From: Ruminococcus sp.
GTDB lineage: Bacteria; Bacillota; Clostridia; Oscillospirales; Ruminococcaceae
DNA length: 50,895 nt
Direction of reading: 5' to 3'
NCBI RefSeq assembly: GCF_016287535.1
Contig: NZ_JAEFAJ010000023.1
Location: 1-50,895 of the forward strand
Below, one piece after another: positions 23,557 through 31,545 of this stretch (positions are counted from its first letter, which is position 1; each line of letters starts with the position of its first letter). Below the pieces are notes generated by a model. The model was given only the letters and a program-made list of their open reading frames with translations, did no database searches and was not told the origin of the DNA. Made by a program: the position numbers and the translations under genes.

Positions 23557-25128
23557 ATGGCAAAAACATTGAAAAAAGACCCGAAAACCATTTTTCACAC
23601 AACGGAGAAGTCAAACTTTATCCTGAATATGACCGAGGAGCAGTATTCCAGACTTGCTTCCCGAGGACTTGTTATAGGAATGTTACTGATACCGCTGTTC
23701 ACCATATTCCCTGAGGTAAACGATTATAAATTCTCGTATGCCATGACTGCCGGCGGACTTGCCGTGGGCGGAGTTATCAGCATGATACTCGCCATTATAG
23801 CTCTGATGAAGAAGTATTTGCCAAAAGCGGCAAAGCTTCCCGTATGTGCTTTCGGAGCCATGATACTATGGGGAATAGTCTCGCTTATCAACGGTTATGA
23901 CGCAGGAGTAGGCTTTTACGGCTTTACAGAAAGATATGAGGGACTTCTTGCAATAGCCTTCTATGGCTGCTTCTTTATAACTGCCATAACTCTCAAGCGC
24001 AGGAGCGCTGTGAAACTTGTGATAAACGGCGTTATTGCTGTGGGTGCACTGAATGGGATCATATCGCTGGTACAGATACTGACACGCAAACTCTCTCATT
24101 ATGATTATGTAGGCTGGATCGGTGAAGAGGATCTCTTTTTGAACGCAGCCTCAGGACTTTCATTGTCTCCTCTGTTTCTGGCAATGCTGCTGACGCTCTC
24201 ACTGACGGCGGCTCTCATAGCTTTCATAAACTCTGACAATAAAAAGTGCAGGATAATATATCTTGTTTCGGCTGCTCTGTTTTCATTCGTAATGATGTAC
24301 ACATATTCGCTTTTGGGTATATGCGGATTCGCTTTCGCGCTTATAGCGGCTGCTGTTGTGGCGTTCAGGCAGAAAGCTCCTAAGCTCCGCCTTGTGGCAC
24401 TGCCTGTTGCGGCTGCATTCGCAGGTCTTGCGGTATGTCTTATAAATGCCGGAGCTTTCGGAGTCAAGGATTCCTACGAACTGCATGACGGAAAAATAGC
24501 ATGGTATGCTGACGGCTATATCAGGGCAGGCGCTTCCGGACCTGTTAATGATTCGATCCTTGAAATAGACGATACTTCGACATACTACTGGTATACCATT
24601 GAAAAGACGATGGATATCATAGGAGACAACAAGCTGGTGGGAACCGGTCCGGAGCAGCTTGTATATCCTCAGCTCAGATCAGCCGCAGGCTATGAGGATG
24701 TTGTGGATATGCTCCGCCACACAAAGAACAGCATGGTCTTTGACAAGGTAAACAACGAATACCTTTATACTGCGGCTACAAGAGGTATACCCTCACTTAT
24801 AGCGCTTATAATGATACTCGTGCCTGTGCTCATCGCAGGCGCAAAGGCTGCACACAGAAAGAAGTATACAGAGGTGACGCTGCTGTTCACATTGACAGTG
24901 GGAGGAGTGCTCCTCTTCCTGATAGGCTGCAGCAGTATAGCTTATGCTCCGGTATTCTGGACGGTTGCAGGAGCCTCCTGCGCGGAATTTGAAAACGATG
25001 CCGTAACCGCTGCGGAAAAGACTGAGGATAAAAAATCAGGGACCGAAGACTCGGAAGCTGTACAGACTGTGAAAAAGCCTGCAAATGCTTCCAAAAAAGG
25101 CGGAAGCAAAGCAAAGAAGAAAAAATGA
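23557..25128 (+). CDS. O-antigen-ligase-like (Wzy_C-type) multi-pass membrane protein
   Basis: The 523-residue protein has about ten transmembrane segments from residue 35 to 465, with a larger extracytoplasmic loop (about 305-405). That loop holds LVGTGPEQL and VNNEYLYTAATRGIPSLIALI, the pattern around the conserved catalytic region of O-antigen ligase/polymerase proteins. Such proteins join or polymerise undecaprenyl-linked glycans on the outer face. The C-terminal tail is Lys/Glu-rich and cytoplasmic. No neighbouring glycosyltransferases are seen, so the polymer is unknown. AGGAAGG lies before the ATG. Confidence 0.75.
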   Translation: MAKTLKKDPKTIFHTTEKSNFILNMTEEQYSRLASRGLVIGMLLIPLFTIFPEVNDYKFSYAMTAGGLAVGGVISMILAIIALMKKYLPKAAKLPVCAFGAMILWGIVSLINGYDAGVGFYGFTERYEGLLAIAFYGCFFITAITLKRRSAVKLVINGVIAVGALNGIISLVQILTRKLSHYDYVGWIGEEDLFLNAASGLSLSPLFLAMLLTLSLTAALIAFINSDNKKCRIIYLVSAALFSFVMMYTYSLLGICGFAFALIAAAVVAFRQKAPKLRLVALPVAAAFAGLAVCLINAGAFGVKDSYELHDGKIAWYADGYIRAGASGPVNDSILEIDDTSTYYWYTIEKTMDIIGDNKLVGTGPEQLVYPQLRSAAGYEDVVDMLRHTKNSMVFDKVNNEYLYTAATRGIPSLIALIMILVPVLIAGAKAAHRKKYTEVTLLFTLTVGGVLLFLIGCSSIAYAPVFWTVAGASCAEFENDAVTAAEKTEDKKSGTEDSEAVQTVKKPANASKKGGSKAKKKK

Positions 25129-25134
25129 TGAAAT

Positions 25135-25167
25135 AACAGCCTGAGAGGCAGACTCTCAGGCTGTTTT
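25135..25167 (+). terminator. Terminator after the ligase-like gene
   Basis: ACAGCCTGAGA / TCTCAGGCTGT form an 11-bp stem followed by TTTTC. Confidence 0.85.
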
Positions 25168-25221
25168 CAGCGTAATACAGCGGAATAGCTTTTAATGTAA
25201 GTACAGACTAACAAAAAAGTA

Positions 25222-25249
25222 TTGATTTTTTACTCAGATATGTTAAAAT
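25222..25249 (+). promoter_or_regulatory. Ferredoxin promoter with hairpin leader
   Basis: TTGATT is followed by an extended -10, TGTTAAAAT, with a 16-bp spacer. A GGAGC-GCAG-GCTCC hairpin at about 25260-25273 follows at the predicted 5' end of the transcript. Confidence 0.65.
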
Positions 25250-25298
25250 GAAAATACGAGGAGCGCAGGCTCCCGAATAACACGGAGGTGTATGAAAT

Positions 25299-25469
25299 AT
25301 GGCATATATTATTTCTGATGATTGTGTAAGCTGCGGCGCTTGTGCAGCAGAGTGCCCTGTAGGCGCTATCTCTGAGGGCGACGGCAAGTACGTTATCGAC
25401 GCAGACGCTTGCGTTGAGTGCGGTGCTTGTGCAGGCGTATGTCCTGTTGGAGCTCCCAACGCTGAGTAA
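25299..25469 (+). CDS. Two-[4Fe-4S] ferredoxin
   Basis: The 56-residue protein, too short for a usual ORF cutoff, has two classic cluster motifs: CVSCGACAAECPVGAI (Cys about 9, 12, 15, 19) and CVECGACAGVCPVGAP (Cys about 38, 41, 44, 48). Clostridial ferredoxins carry electrons for pyruvate oxidation, hydrogenases and other low-potential reactions in the cytoplasm. CGGAGGTG precedes the ATG by 9 nt. It is a single gene between a hairpin-bearing promoter and a terminator, fitting high expression. Confidence 0.95.
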   Translation: MAYIISDDCVSCGACAAECPVGAISEGDGKYVIDADACVECGACAGVCPVGAPNAE

Positions 25470-25482
25470 TCAAAAAAGGACG

Positions 25483-25519
25483 ATAAGCAGTTCCGTAAGA
25501 GGAACTGCTTATTTTTTTT
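25483..25519 (+). terminator. Ferredoxin terminator
   Basis: ATAAGCAGTTCC / GGAACTGCTTAT form a 12-bp stem, followed by eight T. Confidence 0.92.
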
Positions 25520-25525
25520 GCCCTT

Positions 25526-25708
25526 TTAATCGCAGCAGCCTGAACGGACTACGAATGAATTGCAGTCTGTACATTCCGGCACAGTGGGATCGTCCTCGTG
25601 AGTTCCCACTGATATGCAGTCGAGAGTGCAGTAATGCTCTGATACCAGATTGTGTCTGCACTGAGAAACATCACATTTGATACTTTTGTTTTTCTTCTGT
25701 TCTTCCAT
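25526..25708 (-). CDS. DUF1540 domain protein (60 aa)
   Basis: The 60-residue product has the DUF1540 pattern, with KCDVSQCRHNLVSEHYCTLDCISVG then a CTDC pair. Seven Cys in spaced CxxxxC arrangement suggest metal binding; the role of this small, clostridial family is not established. CGGAG lies 9 nt upstream of the ATG. It converges with the ferredoxin gene and has no visible partner. Confidence 0.85.
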   Translation of the reverse strand: MEEQKKNKSIKCDVSQCRHNLVSEHYCTLDCISVGTHEDDPTVPECTDCNSFVVRSGCCD

Positions 25709-25844
25709 GAGAAAATCTCCGTTCTGATTATTGGATCCGCATCGGACCGTAAATAGTATTGCCCTGTTTTTTCAGGATATACAGTCAAATTGTGAACGAA
25801 TTCAAAATTATTTGTTACAGCATGAAAACAAATATAGGGAAATA

Positions 25845-25873
25845 TTGACTTTTGAAAAAGTTTGTGATATTAT
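25845..25873 (+). promoter_or_regulatory. Promoter of the acidic membrane-anchored protein gene
   Basis: TTGACT and TATTAT are separated by 17 bp. The predicted 5' end carries a GGAGC-GCAGT-GCTCC hairpin at 25883-25897. Confidence 0.75.
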
Positions 25874-25926
25874 TGACATAAGGAGCGCAGTGCTCCGAGT
25901 GATATAATATTATGGAGGGAATTACA

Positions 25927-27897
25927 ATGTTTGAAAACGAAAACAAAAATGTATTCAATAATACCCAGTTTGATAACCAGTTCTCAAACAGCTATGAAAC
26001 TACTGTTTCAGGCGTAGAGAATGTTACCAGAAAGGGCAGGGGCAAGAAGGCAGCTCTGATAGGGGGTATATCAGCAGTTGTTTTAGCAGGCGGTTCCGTA
26101 ACTGCATACGCAGCATCCGATACTGTAAAGAATCAGGTAAAGCTGCGTCTGAGCAAGCCCGAAAAGTATTATGCATGGGTAAATGAAAAGAATTCAAAGA
26201 CATTAGGCGAGAAGGTAAGCGACTATTACAAGAAGCGCCTTGAACAGTATGAACAGGGTCAGTCCGTAGATGTTTCGCTGTCCTATGAGCCTTCACAGAC
26301 TGCAAAGGATTTTGCGACCAACAATTTAGGCGGTTCTGAAAGCGACGAAATGCGGCAGCTTATTAATATCATTGATAATACCGATAAGTATGCGTTTACA
26401 GTCAGCGGAAAGACCAAAAAGGGCAGTGTGAATTCAAATGCAGGCTTTGAAATGGACGGAAAGCGCATTCTGAGCGTTGACGTTGCGTCAGACGCGCAGT
26501 CTATGGATTACTTCTTCCGTATCCCCGAACTCAAGGAGCAGTGGATCTGTTTGGATCTTGATGAAGATGATTCTTCTTTGCGCGGTGTGAGTAGCAGTAT
26601 ATTAAATACATACAAGGCAGCTCTTGATGATCCTTCTACATTCATAACTCCTGAGGAGATAGAGGAAGAGGTCAACAGATACGTTACTGTATGGAACGAT
26701 TTCGTTGAAGAGGTAAAGGTCGAAAAGAGCGAGAGCATTGATATATGTGATATACAGGTAAAGTATACTGTGGCTACAGTTGATATTACCGATAAGGACG
26801 CTGACAGACTTGCTCTTGAGTTTGCCAAGGAAATGAAGAACGACAAGGTCATCAGAAATATCGTTGTCAATAAGATGGGCGAATGTGATGACGATGACGA
26901 GTTCGCTGACAAATTAGATGATGTCATCAAGAGTTTGGAGGAAGACCTTGAGGAAGACGATTACGATAACGATATAGTTTTCTCAATGGATACATATATT
27001 GATGCTACGGGTACTATCCGCGGCTTTGGTTTCTCTGACGACGACGACGAGTCCCTGACCGCTCTCATCGGCAAGGACGGAGACAATATCAGAGGCGAGA
27101 TAGTTTCTGTATCTGACGGCGAGAAAGAGTTTGGCGCAAAGCTCAATGCCGTAGCAAAGAAAAAGGTATTTACAGGAGACATCACATTCGACTTCTGCGA
27201 TTATGATTATCACTATGATGAAGATGAGGACGATTACGTAAAAGATAAGGTCAATAAGGATGTTGTTCTCAGCTTCAGCGATGTAGAGCTGAAGGACGAA
27301 GACAAGTTACTGTTCAGCGGTGATTTCACACTTGATATCCCAAAGGTAGATCCTATAAAGATATCATTCGATACTGACGGAAACAGAGAAGTCATTTCCT
27401 ATGATCTCCGTATCAAGGACACTGATTACGGTAAGATCAGATTATCATACGCATATGATTACGGCGTAAAGGTCGATCTCCCTGACAAGAGCGGAGCTTT
27501 TGTACTTGATCCAGAGACTATGGACGACTTAGATATAGATGACTATATCAACGAAAAGGATCTCACAGCATTTGTAAAGCTCACACTTGAAGATATCGGT
27601 TTTGACAAGGCTTCGGCTTCAAGCGCTGCAAACAGCTTTACTGAAGGCTATGAAAGACGCAAGGCATACAGTAGCAAGTGGGAAGATGACGATTATGACT
27701 ATGACTGGGACGATGATGAGGAGGATTACGACTGGGACGATGATGATGATGATTACGACTGGGACAGCAGCGGCAATTTCTCCTTTGAGTTTGACCCCAG
27801 TGAATACAATTATGAGGACTACAAGGACAACATGACAGAAGAAGAGTTCAATGAATGGATGAAGCTGATGGAAGAGTTTTCCAACAAGGCATCATAA
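25927..27897 (+). CDS. Membrane-anchored acidic protein of unknown function (656 aa)
   Basis: I do not recognise a named family. The N-terminus (1-~40) is Asn/Phe/Gln-rich, followed by a basic patch (RKGRGKK) and one transmembrane segment (about 43-64), so most of the protein is probably outside the cell. The long body holds alternating beta-rich pieces with many Asp/Glu. The C-terminal ~80 residues are extremely acidic, with repeated YDWDDD/YDWDSS units (about 590-625). Possible roles are divalent-cation or cell-wall interaction. The ATG at 25927 has GGAGGG 9 nt upstream. Confidence 0.65.
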   Translation: MFENENKNVFNNTQFDNQFSNSYETTVSGVENVTRKGRGKKAALIGGISAVVLAGGSVTAYAASDTVKNQVKLRLSKPEKYYAWVNEKNSKTLGEKVSDYYKKRLEQYEQGQSVDVSLSYEPSQTAKDFATNNLGGSESDEMRQLINIIDNTDKYAFTVSGKTKKGSVNSNAGFEMDGKRILSVDVASDAQSMDYFFRIPELKEQWICLDLDEDDSSLRGVSSSILNTYKAALDDPSTFITPEEIEEEVNRYVTVWNDFVEEVKVEKSESIDICDIQVKYTVATVDITDKDADRLALEFAKEMKNDKVIRNIVVNKMGECDDDDEFADKLDDVIKSLEEDLEEDDYDNDIVFSMDTYIDATGTIRGFGFSDDDDESLTALIGKDGDNIRGEIVSVSDGEKEFGAKLNAVAKKKVFTGDITFDFCDYDYHYDEDEDDYVKDKVNKDVVLSFSDVELKDEDKLLFSGDFTLDIPKVDPIKISFDTDGNREVISYDLRIKDTDYGKIRLSYAYDYGVKVDLPDKSGAFVLDPETMDDLDIDDYINEKDLTAFVKLTLEDIGFDKASASSAANSFTEGYERRKAYSSKWEDDDYDYDWDDDEEDYDWDDDDDDYDWDSSGNFSFEFDPSEYNYEDYKDNMTEEEFNEWMKLMEEFSNKAS

Positions 27898-27906
27898 ATG
27901 AATGAT

Positions 27907-27939
27907 AAAAGACCTCCGTCTGATACGGAGGTCTTTTTT
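27907..27939 (+). terminator. Terminator after the acidic protein gene
   Basis: AAAAGACCTCCGT / ACGGAGGTCTTTT form a 13-bp stem with a T-run. Confidence 0.9.
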
Positions 27940-27984
27940 GATGTAAAGGGGACGAACACTGTTCGCCCCGCTATTTGCTGTTCA

Positions 27985-28488
27985 TTAGTAGTAAAAGCTG
28001 TTCTGCTCCCTTTTATTGATGCGGTACAAAAGCGTCATGGCCAATCCGACTAAAAGTAAGAATATTCCGATCATCGGCAGGAAAATGAATTCTCCCGTAT
28101 CATTATTGAGGTAGTATGTGTTCGGGTTATCGGGATCGTAGTTTATGACCACTTTGTCTCCCGTTTTCATTTTTTTGCTCGTGATGATAGTGCCTTTGGT
28201 GAAAACACCGTCTGTTTCTACCGAAATATATGTGGTCATAGTGGTTTCGGTGTATCTTTCTTTTTTGCCGTTTTGATATCTCCATTTGTTCTGTCTGTCG
28301 ACCCTGATGTATGAGACTGTACCGTAAACCGTAGCGGTGCAGTTTTCTTTTTTGCTTAGCGAGGAGCAAAAGCTGAAGACCGATAACGATAACAACAGCG
28401 CCGATAATACAAATACCGCTACGATATGGTATATTTTTATCTTGTAGGTAAGCGCTTTGAACTCGCCGAATAAGATGTCGTTAGCCAT
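27985..28488 (-). CDS. DUF3592-like membrane protein
   Basis: The 167-residue protein has a transmembrane segment near 21-42 and another near 135-155. Between them is a beta-rich extracytoplasmic domain with TATVYGTVSYIRV... YISVETDGVFTKGTI and VVINYDPDNPNTYYL, which resembles DUF3592 proteins. Function is unknown. Its ATG overlaps the coaBC stop in a TAATG junction, so it is probably co-translated with a coenzyme A gene, though no functional link is evident. Confidence 0.65.
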   Translation of the reverse strand: MANDILFGEFKALTYKIKIYHIVAVFVLSALLLSLSVFSFCSSLSKKENCTATVYGTVSYIRVDRQNKWRYQNGKKERYTETTMTTYISVETDGVFTKGTIITSKKMKTGDKVVINYDPDNPNTYYLNNDTGEFIFLPMIGIFLLLVGLAMTLLYRINKREQNSFYY

Positions 28489-29684
28489 TATTTTTCAGAT
28501 ATCTCTTTAAGCTTTGTGAGGATAACATTTGCCGCGTCGAATTTGGACATGAGCTCCATTTCCTCGGTATCGTTCCTGGTTATCATCGTTATGATATTGG
28601 TATCGGTACCGAAGCCTGCACCTGCACTTCTGAGAGAGTTTGCACATATCATGTCGCAGTTCTTCTTTGTGAGCTTTGCGCGGGAATTCTCGATAACATT
28701 GTCCGTTTCCATAGAGAAGCCGCAGACAACCTGTCCCTTGCGGCGGTTCTCGCCGATATATTTGAGTATATCAGTAGTTCGCTTCAGGGGTATGCTCATA
28801 TCTCCGTCGGACTTCTTTATCTTGCTGTCGGCAGTTGTAACGGGAGTATAATCCGCGACTGCTGCCGCTTTTATTACTATATCCGTTTCCGCAAGCCGCT
28901 CCTTTACGGCATTGAACATATCCTCAGCGGACTTTACGGGAACTACATTTACGAACATAGGCGGTTCAACGTCGGTATGCGCCGCAACTACAGTAACGTC
29001 GGCGCCTCTCAGCATAGCTGCTCTTGCAAGAGCGAAGCCCATTTTTCCGCTGGAGTGGTTGGATATGAAGCGTACCGGGTCTATGCTCTCACGGGTAGCG
29101 CCTGCGGTAACGAGTACCTTTTTGCCTGCAAGGTCCTTTTCAAAGGCAGCCTCACGGACGATGTACTCAAGGAGAGTATCCTCGTCAGGGAGCTTTCCGT
29201 CGCCGATATCCCTGTTTGCCAGCATACCGCGGACAGGCTCCACTATCTCATAGCCGAATTTTTTCAGCTTTTCGATATTGTCCTGAACTATAGGGTTGTG
29301 GAACATATTATGATTCATAGCCGGAGCTATTATTTTTTTGCAGGTACAAGCCATTACCGTGGTAGTCAGCATATCATCTGCGATACCGTTTGCAATCTTG
29401 CCGATGACGTTTGCGGAAGCCGGAGCTATCATTACCACGTCAGCCTTTTTCGCAATGGAGACGTGCTCCACGCTGTACTCGAAATTGCGGTCAAAGGTAT
29501 CTATAAGACACTTGTGCTGAGTAAGGGTCTCAAAGGTAAGCGGGTGAACGAAGTTCAGCGAATTGGGGGTCATGGCAACGTGTACGTCAGCTCCAAGCTT
29601 TGTGAGCATACGTGCGAGGTTGCATATCTTGTATACGGCGATAGAGCCTGTGACGCCAAGTAAAACAGTTTTTCCTGTAAGCAT
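28488..29684 (-). CDS. coaBC: Bifunctional phosphopantothenoylcysteine decarboxylase/synthetase CoaBC
   Basis: The 398-residue enzyme carries out two steps of coenzyme A synthesis. The N-terminal CoaC flavodomain has GVTGSIAVYK (about 10-19), the active-site HVSIAKKAD, and APASANVIGKIANGIADDMLTT and APAMNHNMF. The C-terminal CoaB half has VLVTAGATRESIDPVRFISNHSSGKMG (about 188-214) with KAAAVADY and CGFSMET. I chose the ATG at 29684 with GAGGTG 6 nt upstream, overlapping the ldhA stop. It is between ldhA and the DUF3592 gene on one strand. Confidence 0.95.
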   Translation of the reverse strand: MLTGKTVLLGVTGSIAVYKICNLARMLTKLGADVHVAMTPNSLNFVHPLTFETLTQHKCLIDTFDRNFEYSVEHVSIAKKADVVMIAPASANVIGKIANGIADDMLTTTVMACTCKKIIAPAMNHNMFHNPIVQDNIEKLKKFGYEIVEPVRGMLANRDIGDGKLPDEDTLLEYIVREAAFEKDLAGKKVLVTAGATRESIDPVRFISNHSSGKMGFALARAAMLRGADVTVVAAHTDVEPPMFVNVVPVKSAEDMFNAVKERLAETDIVIKAAAVADYTPVTTADSKIKKSDGDMSIPLKRTTDILKYIGENRRKGQVVCGFSMETDNVIENSRAKLTKKNCDMICANSLRSAGAGFGTDTNIITMITRNDTEEMELMSKFDAANVILTKLKEISEK

Positions 29685-29694
29685 TTCCGTCACC

Positions 29695-30675
29695 TCATAT
29701 ATGGAGCTCGTTAGGGCATTCCTCGCCCTTGTGGCAGGCGATTATGTTATTCACCGTAGTTTCGGCGATATTGCTGAGAGCCTCTTCCGTAAGAAAAGCC
29801 TGATGCGAAGTAACGATAACATTAGGCATGGAGATAAGTCTTGCAAGGGTATCGTCGGCGATGATATGACCTGAGAAGTCCTGGAAGAAAACGTCCGCTT
29901 CCTCCTCGTATACATCGAGACAGGCAGCGCCTATCTTACGTGCCTTTATGCCTTCGAGGAGAGCCTCTGCGTCTATGAGAGCACCTCTTGAGGTATTTAC
30001 GATAACTACGCCCTTTTTCAGCTTTTCTATGGACTTTTCATCTATCATGTGGTAGGTCTCGTCTGTGAGGGGACAGTGGAAGGAAATGATATCGCTGCGG
30101 CTGAAAAGCTCGTCCAGCTCAACATAGTCTATATCGCTGTCCTTGGCAGGGAACTTGTCGTAAGCAATGACGTTCATGCTGAAACCGCGGCAGATATTTA
30201 TGAAGATACGACCGATCTTACCTGTTCCCACTACACCCATGGTCTTTCCGTGAAGGTCAAAGCCGGTAAGTCCGTTCAGTGAGAAGTTATGGTCTCTTGT
30301 ACGGATAAACGCCTTGTGGACGCGGCGTATCGACGTAAGGAGAAGTGCCATTGCGTGTTCTGCGACAGCATAGGGCGAGTAAGCAGGAACGCTGACTACC
30401 TTTATCTTATCCTTTGCGTATTTGATGTCCACATTGTTATAGCCGGCGCAGCGGAGCGCGAGAACCTTTACGCCGAGAGCGCAGAGCTTGTCGATAACGG
30501 CTGCGTTGACGGTATCATTTACGAAAACGCAGGCAGCCTCGCAGCCCTTTGCGAGTTCTGCTGTATCCTCATTGAGCTTTGTCTCGTAGAATTTGAACTT
30601 TATACCCTTCTCCTTGCCGAATTTCTCGAAGGAGGGAGTATCATAGGGCTTGGTATCAAAAAAAGCGACTTTCAT
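29695..30675 (-). CDS. ldhA: D-2-hydroxyacid dehydrogenase, probable D-lactate dehydrogenase
   Basis: The 326-residue NAD-dependent enzyme fits D-lactate dehydrogenases. CAGYNNVD (about 76-83) binds substrate, GVVGTGKIGRIF (about 147-158) is the nucleotide loop, and NTSRGALID, LDVYEEEADVFF and VTSHQAFLTEEA carry the catalytic Arg, Glu and His (about Arg231, Glu260, His292). It reduces pyruvate to D-lactate, recycling NADH in fermentation. The ATG at 30675 has AAGGTGG upstream; an earlier GTG lies within that ribosome site. A stem-loop lies in the upstream gap. Similar 2-hydroxyacid enzymes cannot be excluded. Confidence 0.85.
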   Translation of the reverse strand: MKVAFFDTKPYDTPSFEKFGKEKGIKFKFYETKLNEDTAELAKGCEAACVFVNDTVNAAVIDKLCALGVKVLALRCAGYNNVDIKYAKDKIKVVSVPAYSPYAVAEHAMALLLTSIRRVHKAFIRTRDHNFSLNGLTGFDLHGKTMGVVGTGKIGRIFINICRGFSMNVIAYDKFPAKDSDIDYVELDELFSRSDIISFHCPLTDETYHMIDEKSIEKLKKGVVIVNTSRGALIDAEALLEGIKARKIGAACLDVYEEEADVFFQDFSGHIIADDTLARLISMPNVIVTSHQAFLTEEALSNIAETTVNNIIACHKGEECPNELHI

Positions 30676-30724
30676 TGTATCCACCTTCCTGTGACAGATT
30701 TAGATATTTGTGTTGGTAAATGCG

Positions 30725-30751
30725 AGGCTCTAAGAGTAGATCTTAGAGCCT
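30725..30751 (-). other. Perfect stem-loop between the hydrolase and ldhA genes
   Basis: AGGCTCTAAGA / TCTTAGAGCCT pair over 11 bp with a GTAGA loop. It has no T-run. It may be a weak terminator for the isochorismatase-family gene or a leader element of ldhA; I see no ldhA promoter. Confidence 0.5.
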
Positions 30752-30785
30752 TATAAACTGTTATTAATGTACGGAGCCTGTCCCT

Positions 30786-31304
30786 TCAGACGATCTCCGC
30801 AAATGTTCCCGAAAGGGAAGCGATATAGGTTTTCTGAACTGTTTCAGCGGGTATGATCTCGCCTTTGTACTCAATGTCCTTTGTAGCGCAGGCGTCGGCA
30901 ACGAGAGCTACCTCATAGCCGTGGTCCATTGCGGCGCGTACAGTAGTATCTATGCATATATGAGTCATCATTCCGCATACTATCAGCTTTTCAACGCCGA
31001 GACTGCGCAGACAGTCGTTCAGCTCGGTGCCGAGGAAGCTGTTCGGGCAGTACTTGTTTATGACGATATCGTCCGGCAGCGGAGCGATACGCTCTGATAT
31101 CTCGCAGCCGTATGTACCCTCGTTGAAGAAGGCTTCATCGTCGGAGTTGATGTGCTTTATATAGATAACAGGACGCCCTGCCTTCCTGCTTTCGGCAATG
31201 AGCTTGATTATACGCTCTTCAGCCTTTTTCGGTTCATGGAGCGGACAGGCTCCGCCCTCGAAGTAATCGTTCTGGACGTCGATAACAAGTAATGCTTCTT
31301 TCAT
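30786..31304 (-). CDS. Isochorismatase-family cysteine hydrolase
   Basis: The 172-residue protein has the family's Asp-Lys-Cys triad. The Asp is in LLVIDVQNDYF (about residue 9), the Lys in VINKYCPNSF (about 84) and the Cys in CGMMTHICIDTTVRAA (about 117, after the cis-peptide VCGMM). Relatives hydrolyse nicotinamide, N-carbamoylsarcosine, isochorismate or similar amides; none can be chosen here. The ATG at 31304 has GGGAGAT upstream. It has a strong promoter with a palindromic operator just after the start site, so it is probably repressed until a signal is present. Confidence 0.85.
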   Translation of the reverse strand: MKEALLVIDVQNDYFEGGACPLHEPKKAEERIIKLIAESRKAGRPVIYIKHINSDDEAFFNEGTYGCEISERIAPLPDDIVINKYCPNSFLGTELNDCLRSLGVEKLIVCGMMTHICIDTTVRAAMDHGYEVALVADACATKDIEYKGEIIPAETVQKTYIASLSGTFAEIV

Positions 31305-31330
31305 AATCATATCTCCCTAAATGCATTTGC

Positions 31331-31353
31331 GTTTTTACATAATATGTAAAAAC
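31331..31353. promoter_or_regulatory. Operator palindrome downstream of the hydrolase promoter
   Basis: GTTTTTACAT and ATGTAAAAAC arms are separated by AAT. The dyad begins about 5 bp after the predicted transcript start, a classic repressor position. Arms match the TTTTACAT/ATGTAAAA palindrome upstream of the XRE regulator at 1567-1590. Confidence 0.65.
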
Positions 31354-31364
31354 AACTTTTTAAT

Positions 31365-31393
31365 AGTATAACATATTGGAGCGCCTGTGTCAA
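31365..31393 (-). promoter_or_regulatory. Promoter of the isochorismatase-family gene
   Basis: TTGACA and TATACT are separated by 17 bp; the predicted start is near 31358. Confidence 0.85.
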
Positions 31394-31468
31394 TCAGTTG
31401 CACAGTGGTAATAATCACGAAATATTACGTTTCCGGACCCGTAAAAATGTAAGGAGTTGGCAATGGGA

Positions 31469-31512
31469 ACAGCCATAAAGAAGTTCAGCACCTCTTTATG
31501 GCTGTTTGTGGC
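31469..31512 (-). terminator. Hairpin after the beta-propeller gene, terminator-like
   Basis: ACAGCCATAAAG / CTTTATGGCTGT pair over 12 bp with a 13-nt loop. T-runs are short on either side, so termination efficiency is uncertain. It is the only such structure after the minus-strand gene ending at 31546. Confidence 0.5.
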
Positions 31513-31545
31513 GGCAGCAGTTATGTACCGCTCCGGCTTTTTGTA

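Noticed and set aside
27690..27770. Short tandem GATTACGACTGGGAC units
   Set aside because: They encode the YDWDDD repeats and have no spacer structure, so they are coding low complexity, not CRISPR.
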